64,000 bases of DNA from Devosia riboflavina (GTDB lineage Bacteria > Pseudomonadota > Alphaproteobacteria > Rhizobiales > Devosiaceae). Each line of letters starts with the position of its first letter. Within the stretch, counting starts at the first letter, position 1. The notes beneath the pieces are model-generated. The model saw only the letters and a program-made list of their open reading frames with translations. It was not told the DNA's origin and ran no database searches. The DNA is taken from assembly GCF_000743575.1 (NCBI RefSeq), contig NZ_JQGC01000006.1:310001-374000 (forward strand). Direction: 5' to 3'. Position numbers and translations under genes: made by a program. This document shows positions 52,001-60,719 of the stretch, one piece after another.

Positions 52001-52624
52001 ATGGGGGCCAATATTAACGGCGATAGTGGAAATCCCACGAATCCGTCTCACGACACCGAAGCCGGTGAGCGCGAAAACCTGTCTGCGCGACAGGACGGGG
52101 CTGCCGTTGACACCATCGAAGTCGCCGGAACCATCAAATGGTTCGATGCCGGCAAGGGCTTTGGTTTCATCGTGCCGGACAATGGCCTGGCCGACATCCT
52201 GCTCCACGTCACCTGCCTCCGCCGCGATGGCTATCAGACCGCCTATGAAGGCGCGCGCATCGTCGTGGAAGCGCTCAATCGCCCCGGCGGCCTGCAGGCT
52301 TTCCGTATCGTCTCCATGGACGAATCGACCGCCCGCCACCCGGCCCAGATGCCGAGCCCGCGCACCCATGTCGTGGTCGAGCCGAGCTCTGGCATGGTCC
52401 GCCTCGAGGTAAAGTGGTTCAACCGCATTCGCGGCTTCGGCTTCCTGTCGGCCGGCGAGGGCACGCCCGACGTTTTCGTGCATATGGAAACCCTGCGCCG
52501 CTTCGGCATCACCGAATTGCGCCCCGGCCAGTTCGTGCTCGTGCGCTATGGCAATGGTCCAAAGGGCCTTATGGTCGCCGAAATTCGGCCCGACGGTTGG
52601 GGCGACGCACCTTCCTCTCATTGA
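52001..52624 (+). CDS. Double cold-shock-domain protein
   Basis: The 207-residue protein carries two cold-shock domains. CSD1 is at about 42-108 with RNP1-like TIKWFDAGKGFGFIVPDNG. CSD2 is at about 134-202 with VKWFNRIRGFGFLSAGEG. It should bind single-stranded RNA or DNA. The double-CSD form next to a DUF192 gene is an established alphaproteobacterial arrangement. CSD2 has Arg-Ile where most have Ala/Thr-Lys before GFGF. Start at ATG 52001. Confidence 0.93.
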   Translation: MGANINGDSGNPTNPSHDTEAGERENLSARQDGAAVDTIEVAGTIKWFDAGKGFGFIVPDNGLADILLHVTCLRRDGYQTAYEGARIVVEALNRPGGLQAFRIVSMDESTARHPAQMPSPRTHVVVEPSSGMVRLEVKWFNRIRGFGFLSAGEGTPDVFVHMETLRRFGITELRPGQFVLVRYGNGPKGLMVAEIRPDGWGDAPSSH

Positions 52625-52669
52625 GTCCGGCCCAATAGGCCGCGCTCACTGCAATCAAAGGCATCATCG

Positions 52670-53128
52670 ATGTTGCACCAGTTTCGGGCACTTGCGGCCG
52701 CCGCAGCCATCGCTGTCGTCAGCCTGCCTCTTGCCGCTTGCAGCGACGAATCCAAGCTGACCATCCACAGCGCCAGCGGCGATCACACCTTCAACATCGA
52801 GGTCGTCGACACCGCCGCAAGCCGGGCGCAGGGCCTGATGTACCGCCAGGAACTGGCCGATGACGCCGGCATGCTCTTCGATTTCCTCGGCGAGCAGGAA
52901 GTGTCGTTCTGGATGCGCAACACGTTCATTCCGCTCGACATGCTGTTCATCACCGCCGATGGCGTCGTGAAAAACATTCACGTCAACGCACGGCCCCACG
53001 ATCCAACGGGCATTCCATCGGATGGTCCGGTGCAGTTCGTGTTGGAAATCCCCGGCGGCCGCAGCGTCGAACTCGGCATCGAGGCGGGCGACACCGTCAC
53101 CCATCCCCGCATCACCGCCGCCGAATGA
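52670..53128 (+). CDS. DUF192 family exported lipoprotein
   Basis: The 152-residue protein has a signal peptide with lipobox PLAAC (about 20-24). The DUF192 core contains TAASRAQGLMYRQEL, GMLFDFLGEQEVSFWMRNT and FVLEIPGGRSVELGIEAGD. Function is unknown; structures show a small beta-barrel. It is 45 bases after the cold-shock gene and may be co-transcribed. Its stop is 3 bases from the convergent hemolysin III stop. Confidence 0.9.
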   Translation: MLHQFRALAAAAAIAVVSLPLAACSDESKLTIHSASGDHTFNIEVVDTAASRAQGLMYRQELADDAGMLFDFLGEQEVSFWMRNTFIPLDMLFITADGVVKNIHVNARPHDPTGIPSDGPVQFVLEIPGGRSVELGIEAGDTVTHPRITAAE

Positions 53129-53131
53129 GCC

Positions 53132-53821
53132 TCAGAGGCGGTGTATGACCATGCAGTCCAGCACCGCCCAAAGGTGCAGGCTGGCGCCCACCACCACGAA
53201 GACATGCCACAAGGCATTCTGGAATTTGAGCTTTTCCCACAGGTGGAAAACGATCCCGGCCGAATAGGTGACGCCGCCGGCCAGTAGGAGCCACAGCGTC
53301 GAACTCGGCAATTCCTGCGCGAGGGCCTGGAACACGACAATGCCGCTCCAGCCGATGGCGAGATAGAGCAGGATTGCCAGCCGCCCAAAACGCTGCGGCA
53401 CGATCAGCTTCAACGCCACCCCGATCAGCGAGGCGCCCCAGATGAGGCTCATCATGATCGCGCCGGCCTGCGTGCCGCCGATCACCGCGAGGAAGGGCGT
53501 ATAGGATCCCGCAATGAAAAGGAAAATCGCCGCCTGGTCGAAGCGGGCCAGATGCCGCTTGATCGGCGAAATCGGCCACATATTGTAAGCTAGGGACACG
53601 CCGAGAACGACCACCAGCGTCGCGACATAAACGGTGGGCGCCGGAAAAGCCTCGGGTGCCGTGTGCATCGCGGTCATGGCCAGGAGGATTGACCCCGCAG
53701 CAATCGCGATAATGAGGCCCAGGATATGCACGGCGGCATCGACGATCAGCTCTGCCGGCGTGAACGGCCGCTGCTCACGGCTCCACCAGGAATAGGATTT
53801 GGGACCTGCTGCGTAGCTCAT
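53132..53821 (-). CDS. Hemolysin III family membrane protein (TrhA/YqfA-like)
   Basis: The 229-residue protein has seven predicted helices and belongs to the PAQR/HlyIII superfamily. Conserved residues appear in ELIVDAAVHILGLIIA and at the C-terminus as FHLWEKLKFQNALWHVFVVVGASLH, where clustered histidines bind metal in the family. Bacterial TrhA influences membrane lipid homeostasis; haemolytic activity is not implied. ATG 53821 follows GGAGGAG. Confidence 0.9.
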   Translation of the reverse strand: MSYAAGPKSYSWWSREQRPFTPAELIVDAAVHILGLIIAIAAGSILLAMTAMHTAPEAFPAPTVYVATLVVVLGVSLAYNMWPISPIKRHLARFDQAAIFLFIAGSYTPFLAVIGGTQAGAIMMSLIWGASLIGVALKLIVPQRFGRLAILLYLAIGWSGIVVFQALAQELPSSTLWLLLAGGVTYSAGIVFHLWEKLKFQNALWHVFVVVGASLHLWAVLDCMVIHRL

Positions 53822-53943
53822 GACAACTCCTCCTGGACGCCAGACTGCGGCGAAGGATGTGACCAATCTATTGCCTCTACGCGGCATTCCGATGTCATCC
53901 TCAACGCGACACCAACGTTTCTGGTGAAGAAAGGGTTCGCTCG

Positions 53944-53966
53944 CTTGACCTGTAACGCCTCCGTTA
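53944..53966 (+). promoter_or_regulatory. Promoter/operator of the ArsR gene: GTAACG-N4-CGTTAC palindrome
   Basis: TTGACC (53944-53949) is followed by a perfect 6+6 palindrome GTAACG-CCTC-CGTTAC (53951-53966), 16 bases before the ArsR gene ATG at 53982. A plausible autoregulatory site in the usual repressor position. Confidence 0.6.
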
Positions 53967-53981
53967 CGTAGGCCTCACATC

Positions 53982-54446
53982 ATGAGCAGAAAGTCCAAAC
54001 CCCCGATTGCCCTCTATTCGGCCCTCGCCGACACAACCAGGTGCCGGATTCTGGAAATCCTGAAAGTGGCCCCCACGCCGGTCCACGTCCTGACCGAGGC
54101 TTTCTCCATCAGCCGCCCGGCCATTTCGCGCCACTTGCGGGTCTTGAAATCCGCCGGCCTCGTCGCGGAGGTGAAGAAGGGGCGCGAAAACGTCTATGCC
54201 TTCCGCCCGGCTAAACTCGATGCAGCGCGAACCTGGCTCGAAACCATTCGCTCTTCCGAAGTTTTGGCGGAGGAAGTGGTCGAGGAAGCGCCCGCCACAG
54301 TGGTCGCGGGAGCTCCTGTCGCCCCCAAGCCCGCTCGCGCGCCGAAGAAAAAGCCCGACGCCAGCGCCGTAAAGCCTCTCAAGGAAACAGCGCCGGCACC
54401 GGCCCCAGCGGCACCTTCAACGAGCCAGATGGGTTTTGATTTCTAA
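53982..54446 (+). CDS. ArsR-family regulator with Ala/Pro/Lys-rich tail
   Basis: The 154-residue protein has a winged-helix domain over residues about 8-90 (ALADTTRCRILEILKVAP, SISRPAISRHLRVLKSAGLV). A low-complexity C-terminal half of about 60 residues (PKPARAPKKKP, Ala/Pro repeats) ends in MGFDF. No metal-binding CxC pair is seen. The tail is not part of the ArsR fold and could bind a partner. It is divergent from the hemolysin III gene. Confidence 0.85.
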   Translation: MSRKSKPPIALYSALADTTRCRILEILKVAPTPVHVLTEAFSISRPAISRHLRVLKSAGLVAEVKKGRENVYAFRPAKLDAARTWLETIRSSEVLAEEVVEEAPATVVAGAPVAPKPARAPKKKPDASAVKPLKETAPAPAPAAPSTSQMGFDF

Positions 54447-54483
54447 AGCTTTTCCCACTGCACTGGGCCCATCCCAATCTCGA

Positions 54484-54553
54484 TTGTCATCCCGGCGCAG
54501 GCCGGGACCCATCTTGAGATTTCGGGATAGATTCCGGCCTACATCAAGATGAC
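54484..54553. repeat. Decayed copy of the 8514-type palindromic repeat
   Basis: The left arm TGTCATCCCGGCGCAGG matches the copy at 8514 closely. The right arm ending AAGATGACA has lost much of its GC core. The ends TGTCATC/GATGACA remain complementary. Confidence 0.7.
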
Positions 54554-54596
54554 AGCCGGCGGGGCGGCGAAGGCCCTTGGCACTACGTGAAATGGC

Positions 54597-55382
54597 TCAG
54601 ATCGAAACGACGGGGTAGGGGACGAGCATCGCGCTCTCTTCCCGCGCCTCGAAGATCTCTGCCGTGATCCGCTCAAGCTCATGGGCCGACCACGCGATCT
54701 GCAGGTTCGGGCAATCGCCATCTACAGCCCGCAGTGCCGCACGCGGCCCGAGGGCAATTGGAACGATCGGACGAGCCAGGCTATCCGCAGCCGCCATCGC
54801 CGCATCGATATCCTTGCGCTGGTCGCCAACATACCAGATGACGTCCCGCGCCCTAACATCGCGGCCAAGACCGGCCAGCGCTGCCAAGATAGAATCCGGC
54901 CAGGGCTTGCCCCGGCTGACGTCTTCGCGAAACACGCAGGCCGAGAAATATTTCTTGAGGTCGAAGGCTTCGAGCACATCGTGGCCATAGCCCCGGCCAA
55001 GCCCGTTGCTCACCACTGCGAGGAGCACGCCATTGGCGCGCAGCCGTTCCAGCACAGACCGCAGGGTCTCGCAGGGCACCAGCATTTCCTCGACCGATTT
55101 CCGCCGTACGCGATGAATGGCGCGATGCACAAGCAGTTTTGGAGTCTTGTGGGGCGCGGCCACGCATTTCCGGCGCATCAGCCGGAAACGTGCCACCAGT
55201 CGCGCAGCCCGGTGCGAACAATCATCAAGAAATTCCAGCGTCTGCAGGACGCGCGGATTAACGTGATGAACCAATGTTCCATCGAGATCGAACAGTACGA
55301 TGGTCGGTGCCGTCAGATTTGAATCCAGCGTCGCATCCCCCGAATTGATCCCAAATTTGCCGTATTTTAACCAAGCGCACAA
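54597..55382 (-). CDS. HAD-superfamily hydrolase (phosphoglycolate-phosphatase-like)
   Basis: The 261-residue protein carries all four HAD motifs: DLDGT (motif I), VVSNG (II), Lys in SRGKPWPDS (III), and VGDQRKDIDAA (IV). A helical cap of about 85 residues with many Arg/His lies between motifs I and II. The first about 25 residues before IVLFDLDGT may be non-native; no better start was found. Substrate is unknown. A remnant repeat lies just beyond its 3' end. Confidence 0.82.
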   Translation of the reverse strand: MCAWLKYGKFGINSGDATLDSNLTAPTIVLFDLDGTLVHHVNPRVLQTLEFLDDCSHRAARLVARFRLMRRKCVAAPHKTPKLLVHRAIHRVRRKSVEEMLVPCETLRSVLERLRANGVLLAVVSNGLGRGYGHDVLEAFDLKKYFSACVFREDVSRGKPWPDSILAALAGLGRDVRARDVIWYVGDQRKDIDAAMAAADSLARPIVPIALGPRAALRAVDGDCPNLQIAWSAHELERITAEIFEAREESAMLVPYPVVSI

Positions 55383-55558
55383 CCCCGGCAGCGATTTGGG
55401 GTGTCAATTGCTTGTGCTCAACAAGGGAGATTGGGACGTGTGAGGGCTGATCCGGAAGCCCTGCATATGCCGGATTTCCTGGCTTTTAGCCATGTGCCGG
55501 GAGTTGCGGGAAACCTCATGGGCTCCCCGCCTCTCGCCACGCTATTCTTGCGCCGAGT

Positions 55559-55885
55559 CTAATCGGTGAAGCTGAATTCGCTCAGTTCGCAGACATTCTT
55601 GTTGGAGGCCTGCACCTGGTCGCCATCCTCGAACACCGCCAGGAAGTCATATTTGCAATAGCCGCTGCCATCGTCGATATTGATCATGACGCTGTAGCCG
55701 GCCGGCAAAATATCATTGCCCAGAATATCCTCCTCCCACGAATTGGTGCCCGTGTTCGAGGCATAAAATCGCACGATGTCGTAGGAAGTCTCGTTATTGA
55801 TGCGTACACGGCGATCCAGCGCCGCAGCGTCCACGACGCCTGCGACGGTCAAAGCAAGCACGGCGCCTGCCAAAGCTTTATGCAT
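55559..55885 (-). CDS. Small secreted beta-rich protein of unknown function
   Basis: The 108-residue exported protein has a signal peptide cleaved near VDA-AALDR. The mature part is predicted beta-strand (VRINNETSYDIVRFYASNTG, YSVMINIDDGSGYCKYDFLAVFEDGD) with two cysteines likely disulfide-bonded. Similar short secreted proteins occur across Alphaproteobacteria without known function. Confidence 0.75.
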   Translation of the reverse strand: MHKALAGAVLALTVAGVVDAAALDRRVRINNETSYDIVRFYASNTGTNSWEEDILGNDILPAGYSVMINIDDGSGYCKYDFLAVFEDGDQVQASNKNVCELSEFSFTD

Positions 55886-56079
55886 GATTGTCCCCTAAAT
55901 GCGGTGCCCACCGCAGGGGAACTTTATTTGGTAAGCTCATGTAAGCGCAAGACGCCGGAATCGCGTCTACTTCTCTGCTCGCCATCCCCGTAACAGGTCG
56001 ACAGCAACTCGCCAGTTGCGCGAATGCAGTTCCGTCTAAGTGACTGAAAAACCATCAGATTTCTGTGGTCGGAAAAGTC

Positions 56080-56156
56080 TGGCGATCCCGACAGGACTCG
56101 AACCTGTGACCTTCAGCTTAGAAGGCTGCTGCTCTATCCAGCTGAGCTACGGGACC
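56080..56156 (-). tRNA. tRNA-Arg (anticodon TCT)
   Basis: Complement forms a cloverleaf: acceptor GGTCCCG/CGGGATC, D-arm GCTC/GAGC, anticodon loop CTTCTAA (TCT), T-loop ACAGGTTCGAGTCCTGT, and encoded CCA. It reads AGA codons, rare in this G+C-rich DNA. Confidence 0.95.
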
Positions 56157-56206
56157 GCACGCGCCTTCCTTTAGCTGATCTGGCGAAAAAAGAAATGCCT
56201 GCGGCG

Positions 56207-57274
56207 TCAAGAAGAAGGGGTATCGGCGCCAGCTTTGTTGGTTCCGCCGCGGGCAATTCTGGCCGTGCTTTCGCGCACGACGAGTTCGGAACGCAGCACG
56301 ATCCTGAGCGGAATACCCAGGGCGTCCGGGTCTTCCACAATATCGATCAGCGCCTCCGCCGCCATGCGGCCGAGCGCTTCGCGCGGCTGGCGCATCGTCG
56401 TCAGCGGCGGCACATAATGCGGCGCCACCCCGAGATCGTCGAAACCCACAACAGAGATATCGCGCGGGCAAATGATTCCGTGCTGCCGCAGCCCCGAGAG
56501 AAAGCCGATGGCCGATTCGTCATTGGCCGCAAAAATGGCGGTGGGGCGTTCCGTCATCGAGAGAAAGCGCGCCGCAGCGGAAAAGCCGCTCTCCATGTCG
56601 AAATTGCCGCGAAAACTCCATTCCGGAACCGGTGCCAGGCCTGAAGCCGCGAGCGCCCTCGCAAACCCCGTAAAGCGTTCGCGCGAAACGACATTATGGT
56701 CCGGCCCCAGGAGATGCCCGATCCGGCGGTGGCCAAGATCGATCAGGTGCTGCGTCGCCCGCTCGGCGGCGTCAACATTGTCGGTCAGCACCGTGTGGAA
56801 CCCCGAATTCGGAATTTCCTCACAGGCGACGACAATAGGAATGGCATCGGCCTGTCCAGCAAGCGCCTGAAGCAGGTTTGTATCCACCGACCCATCCAGC
56901 AACAGCAGCCCGTCGGCGCGGTTCGAGAGCAGAAAATCCTGCAACCGGCGAATGGTTTCGTGGCCGAAATAAAGGTTCAGCACGAGCACGCCATAGCCCC
57001 GCGCCGCCGCCTCCCGTTCGATCGCATCGAGGATGGAGGAGAAGAAAGGATTCCTAATGTCAGGCAGGGCGACAAGGATGGTCTTGGCCGAGCGTTGCCG
57101 CAATGAGCGGCCGGCCTGGTTAAGCGTGTAACCGGTTACACGAACCGCCTCCGAAACACGGGCACGAGTCCCCTCGCTCACCTTTTCGGGCGAGGAGAGG
57201 GCACGGCTGACCGTGGCGGTCGAGACGTTGGCGAAACGCGCAACGTCTTGAATTGTCGGTGTTTTTCTTTCCAT
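56207..57274 (-). CDS. LacI-family transcriptional repressor
   Basis: This is about 355 residues with an N-terminal LacI HTH (TIQDVARFANVSTATVSRAL). A hinge helix follows (GRSLRQRSAKTILVALPDIRNPFF begins the core), then a two-lobe sugar-binding-protein-like effector domain (SVVGFDDLGVAPHYVPPLTTM is the characteristic late motif). It is divergent from the sugar ABC operon and should repress it, with a sugar or sugar derivative as inducer. ATG 57274; a GTG two codons upstream is possible. Confidence 0.92.
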   Translation of the reverse strand: MERKTPTIQDVARFANVSTATVSRALSSPEKVSEGTRARVSEAVRVTGYTLNQAGRSLRQRSAKTILVALPDIRNPFFSSILDAIEREAAARGYGVLVLNLYFGHETIRRLQDFLLSNRADGLLLLDGSVDTNLLQALAGQADAIPIVVACEEIPNSGFHTVLTDNVDAAERATQHLIDLGHRRIGHLLGPDHNVVSRERFTGFARALAASGLAPVPEWSFRGNFDMESGFSAAARFLSMTERPTAIFAANDESAIGFLSGLRQHGIICPRDISVVGFDDLGVAPHYVPPLTTMRQPREALGRMAAEALIDIVEDPDALGIPLRIVLRSELVVRESTARIARGGTNKAGADTPSS

Positions 57275-57332
57275 ATTCACGTCCGGCAGCGCCCCCTCTC
57301 GCTGTCAGGCTTGCATTCTGTCTAAATCGATC

Positions 57333-57412
57333 TTGACAGGTCCGCAAGACGTGTATGAAACTCCTGAAATCGATTGCACAACCAGTTTCGATTAGTTATG
57401 CAATCGATTACA
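57333..57412 (+). promoter_or_regulatory. Sugar operon promoter with LacI-type operators
   Basis: TTGACA (57333-57338) with a possible TATGAA -10 at 57354-57359. Two ATCGAT-centred palindromic half-operators follow, AAATCGATTGCA (57367-57378) and TGCAATCGATTA (57399-57410), in opposite orientation with centres 34 bases apart. A third ATCGAT is at 57326. This is the expected pattern for the divergent LacI-family repressor. Confidence 0.7.
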
Positions 57413-57508
57413 CGCGGCCGGTCGGGGTGTCTGGAGGAAACGGGGACCCGCAGGTCGGCAGCATGAATGGGGTACATAGCCCCTCGTGTTCGTTGGGAGG
57501 ACATTCCT

Positions 57509-58750
57509 ATGAAGAAGTTTGCAGTGGTTGCCGCTATGGCAACCGCGCTGCTCGGTTCCGCGTCTGCAATTGCGGCCGATCTTGAAGTAACCCACTGGTG
57601 GACGTCCGCCGGTGAAGCGGCCGCCGTGGCCGAATTCGCCCGCGTCTTCGAAGAGACGACCGGCAATCACTGGGTAGATAGCGCCCTGGCCGGCTCGGGT
57701 AGCGGTGCCAACCCCGTCATCATCAGCCGCATCATCGGTGGTGACCCGATGGGCGCCACCATGATGAACACCGGTCGCGACGCCGAAGAGCTCATCCAGG
57801 CTGGCCTGATGCGCGATCTGACGCCGATCGTGGAAGAAATGGGCGGCCTCGATTTCTACGTCGACCAGTCCCTGCTCGATGGTTGCCGTTATGACGGCAA
57901 GATCTACTGCTTCCCCGTCAACATCCACTCGTGGGACTGGCTGTGGCTCTCGACCGCCGCTTACGAAAAGATCGGTCAGCCGGTTCCCAAGGACTGGAAC
58001 GAGTATGTCGCTTCGTGGCCGGCCCTGCAGGAAGCAGGCATCCTGCCCTTCGGTCTGGCAACCGGCTGGCCCTTCTCGGGCATCCCGGGCGTGCTGATGG
58101 CCGGTCTCGGTGGTTCGGACCTCGTCCTCGCCGTCAACCGTGACAAGAGCGTCGACGCCGTTCGCGGACCGGAATTCCGCAAGGTTGCCGAAGCTCTCGA
58201 CGCCCTGCGTGGCGTTCTGTCCCCGGACATGATGGTTCCTGCCTTTGCCGACGTCGGCACTCAGCTGCTCGAAGGTACTGCTGCTGGTAACATCCACGGC
58301 GACTGGCTGCAGGGTGACCTGCAGGTGGCCGGCGGCGTCCCGGGCGAAGACTACGAATGTCTCCCGGCTCTCGGTCTCGGCGATCAGCTGAGCGGTGGCG
58401 GCGACTCGTTCTACTTCCCGGTCCTGCCGGAAGGCACCGACCAGGCTGTGCTCGATGCCCAGACTGCTCTGGCCAAGACCCTGATCTCGCCTGAGGCTCA
58501 GCTCGCCTTCAACCTGAAGAAGGGTTCGATGCCGATCCGTACCGATATCGACCTGTCCGGTGCCAATGCATGTATGCAGAAGGCCCTTGGCATGCTCGGC
58601 AACGGTCTGCTGCCCTCTGGTGACTTCTCGCTCTCGAGCGACATCCAGCAGCAGCTCCAGGACCTCAACACCGAGTTCCTCGACGACGACGGCATCACTG
58701 TCGATGACTATGTCGAGCGCTATGCCTCGATCATCGAGTCGGCTGAATAA
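57509..58750 (+). CDS. CUT1 sugar ABC transporter substrate-binding protein
   Basis: The 413-residue periplasmic protein has a signal peptide cleaved near AIA-ADLEV. It opens with VTHWWTSAGEAAAVAEF and contains FPVNIHSWDWLWLSTAAYEK, the pattern of the glucose/mannose-type binding proteins (GtsA-like). Codon use is biased towards highly expressed codons (GGT, CTG), consistent with abundant expression. GGGAGG precedes ATG 57509. It is the first gene of the divergent LacI-controlled operon. Ligand assignment is tentative. Confidence 0.92.
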   Translation: MKKFAVVAAMATALLGSASAIAADLEVTHWWTSAGEAAAVAEFARVFEETTGNHWVDSALAGSGSGANPVIISRIIGGDPMGATMMNTGRDAEELIQAGLMRDLTPIVEEMGGLDFYVDQSLLDGCRYDGKIYCFPVNIHSWDWLWLSTAAYEKIGQPVPKDWNEYVASWPALQEAGILPFGLATGWPFSGIPGVLMAGLGGSDLVLAVNRDKSVDAVRGPEFRKVAEALDALRGVLSPDMMVPAFADVGTQLLEGTAAGNIHGDWLQGDLQVAGGVPGEDYECLPALGLGDQLSGGGDSFYFPVLPEGTDQAVLDAQTALAKTLISPEAQLAFNLKKGSMPIRTDIDLSGANACMQKALGMLGNGLLPSGDFSLSSDIQQQLQDLNTEFLDDDGITVDDYVERYASIIESAE

Positions 58751-58844
58751 GCCTCTGTCTACGCTGACGGGAGTTCGCTCCCGTCTTTGAAACAAGTGGT
58801 CGGCCTTGTTCGGCAAGGTCGGCCACGTCCTCTTGGAGAGACAC

Positions 58845-59786
58845 ATGGCGGATACTGCCGTTCCCTTGGAGGCGGGTACTGAAACGGTCAACCGACCCGG
58901 CCTGCTGAAAAGAATCCTGCTTCACAACCTTCCAGCCAAGATCGCGGCCGTGCCGATGATGCTTACGGTGCTGGTGGTCTTTGTGGGCTGTACCATCTGG
59001 ACGATCTACTACTCGATGACCAATTCGAAGCTCTTGCCCACCGGCAAGTTCATCGGCTTCGATCAGTATGAGCGCCTGTTTGCGACCTCGCGCTGGAACG
59101 TGTCGGTCACCAACCTCATCGCTTATGGCGTGATGTCGCTGGTGTTCACGCTGGTGATCGGCTTTGTCCTTGCGGTTTTGATCGATCAGAAGATCCGCTT
59201 CGAAAGTGCCTTCCGCACGGTCATGCTCTACCCCTTCGCCCTCTCGTTCATCGTGACGGGCCTTGTGTGGCAGTGGATCATGAACCCCACCCTCGGCCTG
59301 CAGGGAACCCTGCGCAATCTGGGCTGGACCAACTTCACGTTCGACTGGATCGCCAATCCGCGCATGGTGCTTTTTGCGTTGCTCATTGCCGGGCTGTGGC
59401 ACGGTACGGGCTTCTGCATGGTGCTCATGCTCGCCGGTCTGCGCGGCGTCGATGAAGAAATCTGGAAGGCCGCGCGCGTTGACGGCATTCCCACCTGGCG
59501 CACTTATATCTCGATCGTGCTGCCCATGATGCGCGGCGTGCTCGTCACGGCCGTTGTCATCATCGGTTCGGGCATCGTTCGCCTCTACGATCTCGTCGTC
59601 GCGCTTACGAACGGCGGTCCGGGCATTTCGTCCGAAGTCCCCGCCAAATACGTCTTCAACTACATGTTCTCGGGCGGCAATATCGGCCAGGGCCTGGCCG
59701 GCGCTACCATGATGCTGCTGACCGTGCTCATCATCATGATCCCGTGGGCTTATCTCGAATATGGTGGCAAGGGGAAACGCACATGA
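58845..59786 (+). CDS. CUT1 sugar ABC permease (MalF/UgpA-like)
   Basis: The 313-residue inner-membrane permease has six helices and the EAA loop EEIWKAARVDGIPTWRTYIS near 215 that contacts the ATPase. ATG 58845 has a GGAGAG ribosome-binding site; the longer frame is not used. It overlaps the second permease by four bases. Confidence 0.94.
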   Translation: MADTAVPLEAGTETVNRPGLLKRILLHNLPAKIAAVPMMLTVLVVFVGCTIWTIYYSMTNSKLLPTGKFIGFDQYERLFATSRWNVSVTNLIAYGVMSLVFTLVIGFVLAVLIDQKIRFESAFRTVMLYPFALSFIVTGLVWQWIMNPTLGLQGTLRNLGWTNFTFDWIANPRMVLFALLIAGLWHGTGFCMVLMLAGLRGVDEEIWKAARVDGIPTWRTYISIVLPMMRGVLVTAVVIIGSGIVRLYDLVVALTNGGPGISSEVPAKYVFNYMFSGGNIGQGLAGATMMLLTVLIIMIPWAYLEYGGKGKRT

Positions 59787-60715
59787 GCCAGACCGCAACC
59801 ATGGCCGGCTCGACGCCTGCAACCGCCGGCACCGTCGTCGAGGCGCGGGGCCCCAAGCCCAAGCCCTTCTTCACCCCGCGCAAGATCATCATCTATTCGG
59901 TGCTGGTGTTCTTCTCGCTCTACTATCTCTTCCCGCTGTACGTCATGGTCATGACCTCGCTCAAGACCATGCCGGAAATCCGCTTTGGCAATATCTTTGC
60001 GCTGCCACAGGCTCCGACTTTTGACGCCTGGATCAAGGCCTGGACCAGCGCCTGCACGGGCCTGAATTGTCAGGGTCTGTCGCCCGGTTTCTGGAACTCG
60101 GTGAAGATCACCATCCCGTCCACCATCGTTTCGATCTTCATCGCTGCGGTGAATGGCTATGCGCTCGTCAACTGGCGCTTCAGGGGTTCGGAAATCTTCT
60201 TCGCCATCCTCATCTTCGGCTCGTTCATCCCCTATCAGGTGATGCTCTATCCGCTGGTGATGATCACCCGTGAAATGGGTATTTTCGGTTCGCTTCAGGC
60301 CGTCATTCTCATCCACACTGTTTTCGGCATGCCGATCCTGACCCTGCTGTTCCGCAACTACTTCGCCTCGCTGCCGCAGGAACTGTTCAAGGCCGCGCGT
60401 GTCGACGGGGCAGGGTTCTGGCGCATCTTCTTCGAGATCATGCTGCCCATGTCGCTGCCGATCTTCGTGGTGGCGCTCATCCTGCAGGTCACCGGCATCT
60501 GGAACGACTTCCTGTTCGGCGTCGTCTTCGCCGGCACGCAGAACTATCCGATGACCGTCCAGCTCAACAATATCGTCAACTCGGTCCAGGGCACGCCAGA
60601 TTATAGCGTGAACATGGCCGCCACCGTGCTGACCGGTCTCGTGCCGCTCACTGTTTACTTCGTATCCGGCAAGTGGTTCGTCCGCGGCGTTGCCGCCGGT
60701 GCGGTGAAGGGATAA
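59783..60715 (+). CDS. CUT1 sugar ABC permease (MalG/UgpE-like)
   Basis: The 310-residue permease has a flexible, Ala/Pro-rich N-terminus of about 30 residues and six helices. The EAA loop is QELFKAARVDGAGFWRIFFE. The second helix pair brackets a periplasmic loop with two cysteines (TSACTGLNCQGL), which may form a disulfide. Translationally coupled to the first permease (ATGA) and 4 bases before the ATPase gene. Confidence 0.94.
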   Translation: MSQTATMAGSTPATAGTVVEARGPKPKPFFTPRKIIIYSVLVFFSLYYLFPLYVMVMTSLKTMPEIRFGNIFALPQAPTFDAWIKAWTSACTGLNCQGLSPGFWNSVKITIPSTIVSIFIAAVNGYALVNWRFRGSEIFFAILIFGSFIPYQVMLYPLVMITREMGIFGSLQAVILIHTVFGMPILTLLFRNYFASLPQELFKAARVDGAGFWRIFFEIMLPMSLPIFVVALILQVTGIWNDFLFGVVFAGTQNYPMTVQLNNIVNSVQGTPDYSVNMAATVLTGLVPLTVYFVSGKWFVRGVAAGAVKG

Positions 60716-60719
60716 CCCA

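Noticed and set aside
54597..55382. HAD gene as a two-frame broken gene because of its unusual N-terminus
   Set aside because: All four motifs are in one frame; only the first 20-25 codons look odd, most likely a start-site question.
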